DNA of 64,000 nucleotides from MWBF01 sp040772005 (GCA_040772005.1 JAXGYZ010000003.1:310001-374000), one strand, 5' to 3'. Positions 22,951-31,158 are shown, counted from the first letter of the stretch. Program-made: numbers and translations. The notes: generated by a model from the letters alone, not told the origin.

Positions 22951-23020
22951 GGAGTCGAGGCTTCAGCCGGTCAGGTTGTGAACGCTCGTATGCGACCAGG
23001 CTGGCTCAAGCCTCGGCTCC
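22951..23020. repeat. Composite dispersed repeat, copy C
   Basis: GGAGTCGAGGC ... CTCGGCTCC inverted repeat whose inner sequence (GGTCAGGTTGTGAACGCTCG) is the exact reverse complement of the inner part of copy B at 20739-20808. GTGA-type words (22925-22945) precede it. Confidence 0.88.
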
Positions 23021-23120
23021 AATCTGCGTTAAGTTTGTAGGAACGCCTAACAAAACTGTGCTCTGGCCGGTCTCCGACCGTGCCAGCGGCGGAACTTGTT
23101 CTTTTTGACCCCTTACCGTG

Positions 23121-23310
23121 CGGCAGGTGCGTTTCACGTTGGGGGCGCGGCCATCGCGGATAAACGAATGCGCCGGCGCGCCACGAATACGCGAATCGTG
23201 GGCGCCGCGGCGGGATATTCGTGTATCCGTGCCCAGCGCCGCAGCGCCATTCGCGTATTCGCGCTGGCCGCGTTCGCCCCCAGTATGAAACGCGCCCCCG
23301 TGCGGCAGGC
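23121..23310. repeat. Nested inverted-repeat element of about 190 bp
   Basis: GTGCGTTTCACGTTGGGGGC on the left is mirrored by GCCCCCAGTATGAAACGC on the right. Inside are GAATACGCGAAT and ATTCGTGTATCC words that pair with each other. It occupies most of the 500-base spacer between the slipin gene and the nitrilase-fold gene; frames through it look random. It resembles a small non-coding transposon relic. Confidence 0.6.
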
Positions 23311-23312
23311 CT

Positions 23313-23342
23313 TTGCTCAAAGTGGAATGGCTGCATTATACT
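23313..23342 (+). promoter_or_regulatory. Promoter of the nitrilase-fold gene
   Basis: TTGCTC (23313-23318), 18 bases, TATACT (23337-23342). It lies at the edge of the preceding inverted repeat. Confidence 0.5.
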
Positions 23343-23422
23343 ACGATACACGATCGACTCTCGGAGATGGGCTATGTCGACCGGCGCAAGACCGGTCGGC
23401 CATGCAGCGGAAGGCAGGGGCA

Positions 23423-24715
23423 ATGCGCAAACTGGTCGTCGCCACTACGCAGCAGCAGATGCGGCTGTTCGATTCGGTCGACAGCTATCGCAAGGAACTC
23501 AGCCGGTTCATGCACATGGCGCACGTGAAGGGCGCCGAGTTGGTGGTCTTTCCCGCGCTGTCCGGCGCGCTGGCCGCCAGCCACCGCGTGCAGGGATTTC
23601 AGGCGCGGCTGCTGCGCCAGGCGGAGGAGCGCCGCCGCGCTGGGCAGTCCCTCTGGGCGCGCGCCCGCAGCTCGCTGGCAGGCAGCACCGCCTCGCTCAT
23701 CGGCGCCACCTACCGCCATGCCTATGTTGAAATGCTGCGAGCCGAGCCGGAAGCCGTCGCTGAGTTGTACGAGGACCTGTTCAGCGGCCTGGCGCGGAGC
23801 TACGCGGTCACGCTTGTGGCAGGCAGCGCGTACCTGCCGGAGACGAGCGGGGCCGGCCTGCTGCGCCACCGGGTGACGGTGTTCGGGCCGGACGGCCAGG
23901 CCCTGGGCCGCCATGACAAGCTCGCGCTGTCAACTGAGGACGAGGGGCTGGCAACGGCCGGTGATGTATGGCATGTCATCGCCACGCCCGTGGGCCGGCT
24001 CGGCATCTTGCTCGGTGAAGAGGGGCTTTATCCCGAGGCGGGAAGGGTGCTGGCCTATGAAGGGGCGGACATCCTGGTGACGCTGGCCGCCGCGAGTGAC
24101 CCGGCCCTGGCCGCGCACATCCGTCAGGCCACCCTGGCCCAGGCCCAGGCGAACCGCATCTTTGCGTTGACCAGCTTCCTGGTGGGCAAGAACCACCTGG
24201 CGCGGGAGGAAGGCTCCGGCGCGCAGTTCACCGGCAAGTCCGGCATCTATGCGCCGCTGGAGATGACCCCGCGCTACACCGGTGTGTTGGTCGAGATGGG
24301 CACCGATGACACCGAGGGGCTGGTGACCGCGGAGCTGGATCAGGTCACGCTGCGCAAATGGTGGGAGGGCGGGCCGGAACCTGTCCGGCAGAAGATGCCG
24401 GTGGAACTGTTTGCCAGCTATCTGCCGTCGCTCTACGGCAGCCGCCGTACGCTGGCCGATGTGTGGCCGGTCCCAGGCATGGAGCCTGCGCCTGTGCTCG
24501 CGCCGTCTTCCGTCGAGCCGGCCGCTGCGCCGGTCGAGGACGAGGCAGCCATGGAGCCGGCAGCCATGGAGCCGGCGGATATCGAGCCGGTGGAAGCTGA
24601 ACCAGTGGAAGTTGAACCGGAGGTTGAGCCGGCGGAGTCCCTGGACGCAGAAACGCCGGTGGTTGCAGATGAGGCGGAGACCCCACCCGAATCCACCAGC
24701 GTTTCGCGTGAATGA
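23423..24715 (+). CDS. Carbon-nitrogen hydrolase-fold protein, probably inactive
   Basis: The protein has 430 residues from ATG 23423 (GGAAGGCAGGGG upstream). Residues 1-320 follow the nitrilase fold: AELVVFPALSG at 38-48, ALGRHDKLAL at 160-169, GRLGILLGEEGLYPEAGRVL at 191-210 and GADILVTLAAAS. In active members the triad is Glu in the FPE position, Lys in the xDK motif and Cys in the GxxxCYD motif. Here Glu is replaced by Ala45 and Cys by Gly198, and only Lys166 remains, so catalysis is unlikely. The C-terminal 80 residues are acidic and Pro-rich with repeated EPAAMEPADIEPVEAEPVEV, disordered. A binding or scaffold role is inferred. Confidence 0.78.
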   Translation: MRKLVVATTQQQMRLFDSVDSYRKELSRFMHMAHVKGAELVVFPALSGALAASHRVQGFQARLLRQAEERRRAGQSLWARARSSLAGSTASLIGATYRHAYVEMLRAEPEAVAELYEDLFSGLARSYAVTLVAGSAYLPETSGAGLLRHRVTVFGPDGQALGRHDKLALSTEDEGLATAGDVWHVIATPVGRLGILLGEEGLYPEAGRVLAYEGADILVTLAAASDPALAAHIRQATLAQAQANRIFALTSFLVGKNHLAREEGSGAQFTGKSGIYAPLEMTPRYTGVLVEMGTDDTEGLVTAELDQVTLRKWWEGGPEPVRQKMPVELFASYLPSLYGSRRTLADVWPVPGMEPAPVLAPSSVEPAAAPVEDEAAMEPAAMEPADIEPVEAEPVEVEPEVEPAESLDAETPVVADEAETPPESTSVSRE

Positions 24716-24735
24716 TTGCCTGGCTGTCCGAGGCG

Positions 24736-24960
24736 CTAGACGGGCTTGAGCATCCCCGCAACCATGCGCGTCACACCGATAAGCGCCATGCCCAGCTTGA
24801 CATAGTCCGCCGAGTCGATGTGGTGGCTCGTCAACTGGAGCTTGCTGAGCCCGCTGGCCTGCGAGCTCTGGTCGACGCGGGCATAGGCGTAGGCCGCGGT
24901 AGCGCCCAACACAGCGCCCACGGCTGCACCGATCAAAATGGCTGTCTTCTTGTCGATCAC
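24736..24960 (-). CDS. Small membrane protein of unknown function
   Basis: The protein has 74 residues. A glycine/alanine-rich membrane helix spans about 7-27 (AILIGAAVGAVLGATAAYAY) and a second weaker hydrophobic stretch about 52-70 (VKLGMALIGVTRMVAGML). It follows the upstream small gene by four bases with AAGGTG before the ATG, so both form one transcript. I do not recognise the family; the N-terminus is similar in style to YtxH-like envelope proteins. Confidence 0.65.
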   Translation of the reverse strand: MIDKKTAILIGAAVGAVLGATAAYAYARVDQSSQASGLSKLQLTSHHIDSADYVKLGMALIGVTRMVAGMLKPV

Positions 24961-24964
24961 CTTG

Positions 24965-25264
24965 CTACCTCTCTCTTCGCCCTTTCACAATTGCGACAAG
25001 TGCGTAGCCTGACCCGCGCACCTGCGCACTCTTTTCGTGCGCCACAACGACGGGCGCAATGATCTTGCGGCTGACCTGGTCGGTGATCTGGTCGGCCTTG
25101 CGGAAGTAACCGTACACCTGCGGGAAGAACTCGCGCAGCTTGCGGTTCAGCGCGAGCATCCCCTTGACCATCAGGAAGGAGATCGCCGCCGGCACCAGGC
25201 TGAAGATGAAGGCTAGTAGCGCCAGCCAGATGATGGATAGGTCACGCCAGTTCGCTAATGTCAC
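24965..25264 (-). CDS. Small membrane protein, hypothetical
   Basis: The protein has 99 residues starting from GTG 25264, chosen because GGAGG lies six bases upstream; an ATG at 25270 would overlap that ribosome-binding site. It has one long hydrophobic segment at about 10-37 (SIIWLALLAFIFSLVPAAIS) and a soluble basic C-terminus (RKADQITDQVSRKIIAPVVV). It is co-transcribed with the 74-residue protein downstream. No family is recognised. Confidence 0.65.
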   Translation of the reverse strand: MTLANWRDLSIIWLALLAFIFSLVPAAISFLMVKGMLALNRKLREFFPQVYGYFRKADQITDQVSRKIIAPVVVAHEKSAQVRGSGYALVAIVKGRRER

Positions 25265-25355
25265 AGGCATCCTCCAGTCAGTCCTTGTCCGCACGGGCCT
25301 CGTCCGCTGAACCGGCAGCATCCGCTGCAGGAAGTTACGCGATGCGCGATCCCGC

Positions 25356-26501
25356 ATGGACCGAATTCTAGCAGAGATGCCAGGGATGAGCAAGCAACGC
25401 TGGCTCCAGATTGGGCAACTCTGTGCCATTTTGTGCGTGGCGCTCGTGGTGTTGAGCGCTGCGACGCGGCCCCGCGTCATCTTCGGGCCGCCGCAGCACG
25501 TAGTCTCCATCAACCCCAAGATGGGGATGCACACCCGGCTGACCGACGAGGTGGAGCCGTGGAAGATTCAGAAATCGTTGGAGATGGTGCGCGAGATGGG
25601 CGCGTCCTGGGTGGTCGAGTACTTCCTGTGGGCCGCGCACGAGCCCGCGCGCGGGGTCTACGATTGGAGCCACGCGGATCTCGTCGTGGACCATGCCGTT
25701 AACCAGGGCCTCACCGTCATCGCGCGCCTGGGCTATGTGCCGGAATGGGCGCGGCCTGCGAAGACCTCGCCCCTTTACCTGGATGAGCGGGGTTACGATG
25801 ACTTCGCCCGTTTCGCGGCTGCATTCGCCACGCACTTCCGCGGCCGCGTCGACTATATCATCATCTGGAACGAGCCGAACCTGAGCCAGGAGTGGGGTTA
25901 CCGCGTGCCGGACCCGGCCGGGTACACGGAGCTGCTGCGGCAGGCCTACGTGGCCGTGAAGCAGGCCAATCCCGCGGTGCAGGTGCTTGGCGGCGCGCTT
26001 GCGCCCACGCTGGCGCCGCGCGGCAGCGAGTGGGGCCTGGACGACCTCATCTATCTCCAGGATATGTACGACGCCGGCGCGGCAGACTACTTCGACATCC
26101 TCGCGGTCCACGCCTACGGCTGGACCTTCGACCCCGACGAGCCGGCCAGCGAGGACGCCGTCAACTTCAACCGCACGCTCCTCGTGCGTGAGCTGATGGT
26201 CCGCAATGGCGACGCCGGCAAACACATCATCATCACCGAGGGCGGCTGGAACGATCATCCGCGCTGGACGAAGGCCGTCCGACCGCTCCAGCGCACACGG
26301 TATACTATCCGTGCGTACGAGAAGGTGCTGGCCGAGTGGCCCTGGGTGGATGCGCTCTGCCTCTGGGCGTTTCGCTATCCTCGCCCCGCCGCGACGTACC
26401 AGGATTACTATACTTTCGTGGACAGCGAGTTTCAGCCGAAGCCCATCTACCTCGCGGTGCAGCGGTACGCCGCGGGCGAGTCATGGGAGGACCTGCCATG
26501 A
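25356..26501 (+). CDS. Membrane-anchored glycoside hydrolase (clan GH-A type)
   Basis: The protein has up to 381 residues; in-frame ATGs at 25377 and 25386 are alternative starts and no ribosome-binding site clearly decides. An N-terminal hydrophobic anchor (about 16-38) precedes a TIM-barrel domain. YIIIWNEPNLSQEWGY (about residues 168-183) provides the acid/base Glu of clan GH-A enzymes, and HIIITEGGWNDHPRW (about 289-303) the nucleophile Glu. FDILAVHAYGW is typical of GH39/GH5-like families. It likely acts outside the membrane on a beta-linked glycan. Its stop overlaps the start of the following binding protein as ATGA, so the two are co-translated. Confidence 0.82.
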   Translation: MDRILAEMPGMSKQRWLQIGQLCAILCVALVVLSAATRPRVIFGPPQHVVSINPKMGMHTRLTDEVEPWKIQKSLEMVREMGASWVVEYFLWAAHEPARGVYDWSHADLVVDHAVNQGLTVIARLGYVPEWARPAKTSPLYLDERGYDDFARFAAAFATHFRGRVDYIIIWNEPNLSQEWGYRVPDPAGYTELLRQAYVAVKQANPAVQVLGGALAPTLAPRGSEWGLDDLIYLQDMYDAGAADYFDILAVHAYGWTFDPDEPASEDAVNFNRTLLVRELMVRNGDAGKHIIITEGGWNDHPRWTKAVRPLQRTRYTIRAYEKVLAEWPWVDALCLWAFRYPRPAATYQDYYTFVDSEFQPKPIYLAVQRYAAGESWEDLP

Positions 26502-27409
26502 CGCATCCTTCGACTGGTGGCTGGTTGCACGGTGTGTTGGCTCGTCCATTCGCTCAGGATGCTCCCGTAGAGGAGCAGGGTGCAGGGCGGAATAGGGCGC
26601 GATGGTTGCGCAGGCTGCCGCCGCGGCGCGTGTGGCTCGGCCTGCTCCTCCTGGCATCGGTGATCGTTGTGGCTCTGCTGGCGCGGGGCATTGTCCTGGG
26701 CCGCGACCGCCTCTGGGCGCACATCCAGGAGACCGGCGTGTGGCGCGTCGGCCTGGACCCCAGCTTTCCGCCCTTCGAGATCCTGGATGGCACGACGCAG
26801 CGGCCGGTCGGCCTGGATGTGGACCTGGCCGAGGCCATCGCGGCGCGCTGGGGCGTGCGGGTGGAGTTCGTCGGCGTGGGGTTCGACGAGCTGATGGACG
26901 CCGTATCGGCCCGCCGGATCGACGCGGCGGTGTCCGCGCTGCCCGTCATCGAACACCGGACGCGCGACGTGGTGTTCTCCGCTCCCTACATTGAGGCGGG
27001 CACGGTGCTGGCCGTCCCGCTGGACAGCACGATTGCAGGCACGGCAGACCTGGCAGGCAAGCGCGTGGCGGTGGAGTGGGGCAGCACCGGGGACGCGGAG
27101 GCGCGGCGGCTGATGCGAGTCTTGGAAGGACGGCTGACGCCCGTCGTGCGCGAGTCGGTCAACGCGGCGCTGGATGCCGTCCTCGCCGGCGAGGCCGACG
27201 CCGCGCTGGTAGATGCTATCAGCCTGGCGCTCCATCCCGCAGCGGACCGCCTGCGGATCGCGGGCGAGCCGCTCATCAGCGACCCTTACGTGATCGTGCT
27301 GCCCGTGGGCGCGCCCAACCTGCTGGCGGAGGTTAACGCCGCGCTGGCCGCATTGAAGGCCGATGGGACACTCGATCGCATCTACGACCGTTGGCTGGTC
27401 GCGCCCTGA
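26498..27409 (+). CDS. Amino-acid-type solute-binding protein (SBP family 3), membrane-anchored
   Basis: The protein has 303 residues from the ATG overlapping the preceding stop (GGGAGG upstream). After a basic N-terminal region, one membrane helix lies at about 46-66 (VWLGLLLLASVIVVALLARG). The remainder is an SBP_bac_3 domain: WRVGLDPSFPPFEILDG, PVGLDVDLAEAIAARWGV, DAAVSALPVIEHRTRDVVFS, GKRVAVEWGS and DALVDAISL-like ADAALVDAIS. No ABC permease or ATPase is adjacent, so it may be a sensor or orphan receptor. Residues about 2-22 are encoded by a dispersed repeat (26503-26561), so the cytoplasmic tail is probably acquired sequence. Confidence 0.85.
   Translation: MTHPSTGGWLHGVLARPFAQDAPVEEQGAGRNRARWLRRLPPRRVWLGLLLLASVIVVALLARGIVLGRDRLWAHIQETGVWRVGLDPSFPPFEILDGTTQRPVGLDVDLAEAIAARWGVRVEFVGVGFDELMDAVSARRIDAAVSALPVIEHRTRDVVFSAPYIEAGTVLAVPLDSTIAGTADLAGKRVAVEWGSTGDAEARRLMRVLEGRLTPVVRESVNAALDAVLAGEADAALVDAISLALHPAADRLRIAGEPLISDPYVIVLPVGAPNLLAEVNAALAALKADGTLDRIYDRWLVAP
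26503..26561. repeat. CATCCTTCGACT/CGCTCAGGATG repeat inside a coding start
   Basis: GCATCCTTCGACTGG and CGCTCAGGATGC arms, separated by about 35 bases, match the repeat at 18530-18590. Here it encodes the N-terminal residues of the solute-binding protein. Confidence 0.65.
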
Positions 27410-27451
27410 GCGAAACCACGGAATACGCGTACGACGCGGAAGGATAGGTTT

Positions 27452-28594
27452 CTAGCGCAGGCAGAGCGGCAGGAACGTCCGGAAGCCCCCGCAAAATATC
27501 CCCGTCCGCCCCAGGTTCGGGATGCTCGCCAGCCAGGCCCGGAAGTCCTTCCCCGCCGGCTCACACAACTGCGTGTTGTTGAAATAGAACTCGTGGAGCC
27601 TGAGCTGCATCAGGCTGGCGGGCAGCGGTCCGCTGAGCGCGTTCTCATTCAGGTAGAGCGCGTCCAGGCTCAGGAGGTTGCCTAGCTCAGACGGGAGTGG
27701 GCCGTCCAACTGGTTGCGGCTCAGGTCGAGCCGCCACAGGCTCCGCAGGTTGCCTAGCTCAGGCGGGATGGCTCCGGTGAGCAGGTTCCGGTTCAGGTAG
27801 AGCCGGTCCAGTCGCGCTAACTGGCCCAACTCCGGCGGAATCGGCCCGGTGAGCTGGTTATCGCTCAGTCCGAGGTACTCCAGGTTGGGCAAGCTGCCGA
27901 GCGCGGGCGGGATGCCGCCGCTCAACTGGTTGTCATCCAGGAACAGCCAGGTCAGCCGGGTCAGGTTGCCCAGGCTGGCGGGGAGGCTGCCGGTGAGCTG
28001 GTTGCCGCCCAGGGTGAGGCTCTCAAGATTGGCGAGGTTGCCAAGCTCGACGGGCAGCGCGCCGGTCAGGTCGTTGCCATAGAGGTCGAGGCTTTGCAGG
28101 CTGGTAAGCGCGCCCAGCGCGGGCGGGATGCTGTCGGTCAGCGCGTTGCGGCTCAGGTTCAACACCTGAAGCCCGGCAAGCTGCCCCAACTCAGGCGGTA
28201 TCTCACCGCTGAGATAGTTGCGCTGCAGGTCGAGTCGCTTGAGGTGGATCAGGCCGGCCAGCGCAGCAGGGAGCGGCCCCTGCAGCCTGTTATCGACTAG
28301 GACGAGTTCCGTAACATGGCCCGCGGCACACTGCACGCCGTGCCAGTCGCACGGGGTTGACGTAACCAGCCACCCATCCTGGTTCGCCCAGCCGGGGCCG
28401 TTGGTGCTGTTGTAGAAGGCGACCAGGGCGTCGCACTCCGCCTGCGGCATCCCGATGACGGTCTCGCAGATGGCAGACGGCGCGGCCGCACCCCGTGCCA
28501 GCGCGGGCTGCGGTAGAGCGTTCCCCGCTAGTACAGCCAGAATGAGCAAGACCGCGATGCGCCAGCGGCGTGTGGCATGAAGGGCAAGCGGCAC
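27452..28594 (-). CDS. Exported plant-type leucine-rich-repeat protein
   Basis: The protein has 380 residues. The signal peptide spans about 1-34. An LRRNT_2-like cap (ECDALVAFYNSTNGPGWANQ and CDWHGVQCAAGHV, residues about 52-94) is followed by about ten 24-residue repeats of the plant receptor type, LxxLxLxxNxLxGxIPxxLGxL, up to about residue 335, and a C-terminal cap with two cysteines. Such proteins bind ligands or other proteins; this one has no kinase or anchor, so it is probably secreted. The start is GTG with AGGAGA seven bases upstream. It is tail-to-tail with the solute-binding gene. Confidence 0.9.
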   Translation of the reverse strand: MPLALHATRRWRIAVLLILAVLAGNALPQPALARGAAAPSAICETVIGMPQAECDALVAFYNSTNGPGWANQDGWLVTSTPCDWHGVQCAAGHVTELVLVDNRLQGPLPAALAGLIHLKRLDLQRNYLSGEIPPELGQLAGLQVLNLSRNALTDSIPPALGALTSLQSLDLYGNDLTGALPVELGNLANLESLTLGGNQLTGSLPASLGNLTRLTWLFLDDNQLSGGIPPALGSLPNLEYLGLSDNQLTGPIPPELGQLARLDRLYLNRNLLTGAIPPELGNLRSLWRLDLSRNQLDGPLPSELGNLLSLDALYLNENALSGPLPASLMQLRLHEFYFNNTQLCEPAGKDFRAWLASIPNLGRTGIFCGGFRTFLPLCLR

Positions 28595-28634
28595 AGTCAG
28601 TCTCCTGAATACATTTAGATTCCGCGTGCTCCGC

Positions 28635-29582
28635 CTATTTCGCGGTTGAACCCAGGCGGAACTCGACGAACGTCAGCCCGCCCGCCTGCACCTGGATGGG
28701 CAAGGAGATGTTGCGCGTGCCATCCCGCACGACGAGCCGCGCGGCGCCGGCTGGGATGTCGGACAGCACGAAGTTCTCCTGCCACGCCGGGTCAGGGTTG
28801 ATGGTGTCCTCGTCCGGGTACGTCGTGCCGATGCGCCACAGGGCATCCCCGCGGTACAGGTGGACGGACGCGCCGGCGATGGGCGTGCCGTCCAGCGCCA
28901 GCACCCGGCCGGCAACGACCCCGCTGCCCGGCAGCGGCTTCAGCCAGAACTCCGGGTTGCGCGTGTGCCAGCGGTCCTGCCCGCCCGCGCGCACCTCCAC
29001 GTGGAGATGCGGCCCGATCGCGATGCCGGTCATGCCGACCGCCCCGATGATTTCCCCGGTCTTGACCTGGCGCCCCGCCGCCACCCGCACTTCGCTGAGA
29101 TGGCCGTAGAGGATATAGACCGGCACTTCGCCCAGCGTGCGCGCCAGCCGCACCAGGACGAGGTTGCCGTAGAAGGAGAGCTTCGGGCCGAAGGTGCGCA
29201 ACTGGTCGCTGCCTGCGTACACGACCTCGCCATCCGCCATCGCCAGCACCGGCGTGGACATGGGATTGCTGATGTCGATTCCCGTGTGCAGCACGTAGCG
29301 CCCGCCGCCGGTGCTGCCGTAGGGGAAGGTATAGGCGGGGGTCAACTGGCGCTGCGGGCCGAAGGGCCGCGCCAGCCACAGGTGCGGGGCAGGCAGTTCC
29401 CCGGCGGTCAGCACGCGCGCGCCGGGCCGCGCAGCCGGGGTCGCCCGCTGCGCGATCGGAACCGGCTCCGCCTCGCGCGCCAGCGCGGGCACGCTACCGA
29501 CGGCCAGCCAGAAAATGGCGAGCACCAGGAGCAGCGTCCCGCTACGAGGTCTCTTGCGTTTGTTGTGTTGCAACCAAACCAC
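28635..29582 (-). CDS. Exported M23-family metallopeptidase with carboxypeptidase-regulatory-like tail
   Basis: The protein has 315 residues. After a signal peptide (about 1-36, ending VPALARE) comes a LytM/M23 domain with HTGIDISNPMSTPV (first zinc-binding His/Asp) and GPHLHVEVRAGG (HxH motif), including YGHLSEVRVAAGRQVKTGE. Residues about 222-312 form a beta-sandwich resembling carboxypeptidase-regulatory domains (GRVLALDGTPIAGASVHLYR). The family cleaves peptide cross-links in cell walls. The start is a GTG and the ribosome-binding site is weak. It is divergent from trmD. Confidence 0.88.
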   Translation of the reverse strand: MVWLQHNKRKRPRSGTLLLVLAIFWLAVGSVPALAREAEPVPIAQRATPAARPGARVLTAGELPAPHLWLARPFGPQRQLTPAYTFPYGSTGGGRYVLHTGIDISNPMSTPVLAMADGEVVYAGSDQLRTFGPKLSFYGNLVLVRLARTLGEVPVYILYGHLSEVRVAAGRQVKTGEIIGAVGMTGIAIGPHLHVEVRAGGQDRWHTRNPEFWLKPLPGSGVVAGRVLALDGTPIAGASVHLYRGDALWRIGTTYPDEDTINPDPAWQENFVLSDIPAGAARLVVRDGTRNISLPIQVQAGGLTFVEFRLGSTAK

Positions 29583-29651
29583 CTGTGAGGGTCGACGGGT
29601 GACCGGCTGATGACAATGCCCGTCTCTTCGTCCATTCTACCCTACCTATGC

Positions 29652-29657
29652 TAAAAT
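29652..29657 (+). promoter_or_regulatory. -10 box placing trmD in a leaderless arrangement
   Basis: TAAAAT ends six bases before the trmD ATG, so transcription would begin at or next to the start codon. No Shine-Dalgarno sequence precedes the ATG. The -35 region is weak. Confidence 0.4.
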
Positions 29658-29663
29658 CCGCAC

Positions 29664-30497
29664 ATGACGCACTTCGATATCTTTACGCTTTTCCCCGGCA
29701 TGTTCAGCGGCTTTCTGGGTGACAGCATCCTCAAGCGCGCGCAGGCGGCGGGCATTGTGTCCGTCGCGCTGCACAACATCCGCGACTATGCGGAAGGCCG
29801 TCACCGCGTGACCGATGATACGCCATATGGCGGCGGCGGCGGCATGGTGATGAAGCCGGAGCCCATCTTCCGCGCGGTGGAGACCGTCCTGCGTCGTGAG
29901 CCAGGTTGGACCTCCGTGCCCGACACGCCGGATGCGCGGCCGCCGGTGGATGAGCCATCCGCGCGGGCCGAGCCAGCCCTGCTGCCTGACGTGCCGGTCA
30001 TCTTGCTTTCGCCCCAGGGCCGGCCGTTCACGCAGGCCGTGGCGGAGGAACTCGCGGGCCACGCGCGGCTCGCGCTCATCTGCGGTCGCTACGAGGGGGT
30101 CGATGAGCGGGTGCGTGCGGGGCTTGTCACCGACGAAATCTCGATCGGCGATTTCGTCATCTCCGGCGGCGAGCTGGCCGCGGCCATCATCGTGGACGCC
30201 GTGACGCGGCTGCTGCCCGGCGCGCTCGGCTGCGAGGTCGGCGCATACGAGGATTCGTTTGCGACCGGGCTGCTGGAGTATCCGCAGTACACCCGGCCCG
30301 CGCGCTACCGAGCGGAGGGCGTGCCCGAGATCCTGTCTTCCGGCGACCACGCCAAGGTGGCGCGCTGGCGTCGCGAGCAGGCGCTGCGCCGCACGTGGGA
30401 GCGCCGGCCCGACCTGCTCAACTCTGCGCCGCTGTCCGACGCGGATCGCGCCTTCCTGGCCCGCTTGGAGGCAGAGGCGGCTGACAACTCGCCGTGA
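29664..30497 (+). CDS. trmD: tRNA (guanine-37-N1)-methyltransferase
   Basis: The protein has 277 residues. It begins MTHFDIFTLFPGMFSGFLG and has the SPOUT-knot motifs YGGGGGMVMKPEPI, VILLSPQGRPFTQ, LICGRYEGVDERV and DEISIGDFVISGGELAA, with the C-terminal SGDHAKVARWRREQAL. TrmD methylates G37 of tRNAs reading CNN codons and prevents frameshifting; it is essential in most bacteria. A roughly 25-residue insertion (about 77-100, DTPDARPPVDEPSARAEPAL) before the SPQG motif is longer than usual. rplS follows, as in many bacteria, but from its own promoter. Confidence 0.97.
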   Translation: MTHFDIFTLFPGMFSGFLGDSILKRAQAAGIVSVALHNIRDYAEGRHRVTDDTPYGGGGGMVMKPEPIFRAVETVLRREPGWTSVPDTPDARPPVDEPSARAEPALLPDVPVILLSPQGRPFTQAVAEELAGHARLALICGRYEGVDERVRAGLVTDEISIGDFVISGGELAAAIIVDAVTRLLPGALGCEVGAYEDSFATGLLEYPQYTRPARYRAEGVPEILSSGDHAKVARWRREQALRRTWERRPDLLNSAPLSDADRAFLARLEAEAADNSP

Positions 30498-30516
30498 AAA
30501 GGCGCACCCCCGCTTT

Positions 30517-30545
30517 TTGGCCGGTACGTCCATCTGTGCTAAAAT
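30517..30545 (+). promoter_or_regulatory. Promoter of rplS
   Basis: TTGGCC (30517-30522), 17 bases, TAAAAT (30540-30545), giving a leader of about 105 bases before rplS. The leader could hold autoregulatory structure. Confidence 0.55.
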
Positions 30546-30655
30546 GCCCCTTCGTGACATGTGCGCTCCGTGCTTCCGATAGGTGATGAGCTGGCAAGTT
30601 CCAGTTCGAGCGACGGCAGGCCGGTCGATTGATTTGCAAACGAAGGGTAATTACA

Positions 30656-31009
30656 ATGGCGAACTTAATTGACTCTCTGAATGCGGCAGCCGTGCGTACG
30701 GACCTGCCCGATCTGGAGCCCGGCGACACCGTCAAGGTCCACAGCCTGATCGTCGAAGGCGAGAAAGAACGCCTCCAGGTCTTCCAGGGCCTTGTCATCC
30801 GCGTGCGCGGGGGCGGGATGAACAAGAATTTCACCGTGCGGCGCATTGCTTCGCACGGCGTCGGTGTCGAGCGCACCTGGCTCTTCGCCTCTCCGCGGGT
30901 CGAGAAGATCGAGGTCCTGCGCCATGCGAAGGTGCGCCGCTCGCGGCTGTACTTCCTGCGCGGCCGCACCGGCAAGGCTGCCCGCCTGAAGGAACGCCGG
31001 GCCAACTAA
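30656..31009 (+). CDS. rplS: 50S ribosomal protein L19
   Basis: The protein has 117 residues, the normal L19 length. It shows the family pattern: FxPGDTV-like LEPGDTVKVHSLIVEGEKER, VFQGLVIRVRGGGMN, FTVRRIASHGVGVERTW and KVRRSRLYFLRGRTGKAARL. L19 sits at the interface of the two ribosomal subunits. The ATG at 30656 is preceded by GAAGGG; a short in-frame extension upstream is unlikely. It lies downstream of trmD as usual, and ahead of an intrinsic terminator. Confidence 0.97.
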   Translation: MANLIDSLNAAAVRTDLPDLEPGDTVKVHSLIVEGEKERLQVFQGLVIRVRGGGMNKNFTVRRIASHGVGVERTWLFASPRVEKIEVLRHAKVRRSRLYFLRGRTGKAARLKERRAN

Positions 31010-31045
31010 CCGCCCGGTTCGTGGACAATTCAATGGGGCAGACAA

Positions 31046-31071
31046 GGCGCAGGATACTTCCTGCGCCTTTT
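31046..31071 (+). terminator. Rho-independent terminator after rplS
   Basis: Nine-base stem GGCGCAGGA (31046-31054), loop TACT, TCCTGCGCC (31059-31067), then TTTT. Confidence 0.88.
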
Positions 31072-31076
31072 ATGGT

Positions 31077-31158
31077 TAAGCACAAAGCTCACGCAAAGGC
31101 GCTAAGAACGCAAAGAATAGAAAAGTATACTTTGCTGTCTTAGCGGCTTTGCGTGAGC
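31077..31158. repeat. Inverted repeat of CTCACGCAAAGGCGCTAAG words
   Basis: CTCACGCAAAGGCGCTAAG (31088-31106) is mirrored by CTTAGCGGCTTTGCGTGAG (31138-31156) around an A-rich centre. It separates the rplS terminator from rnhB and belongs to a repeat type common in environmental bacterial genomes. Confidence 0.85.
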
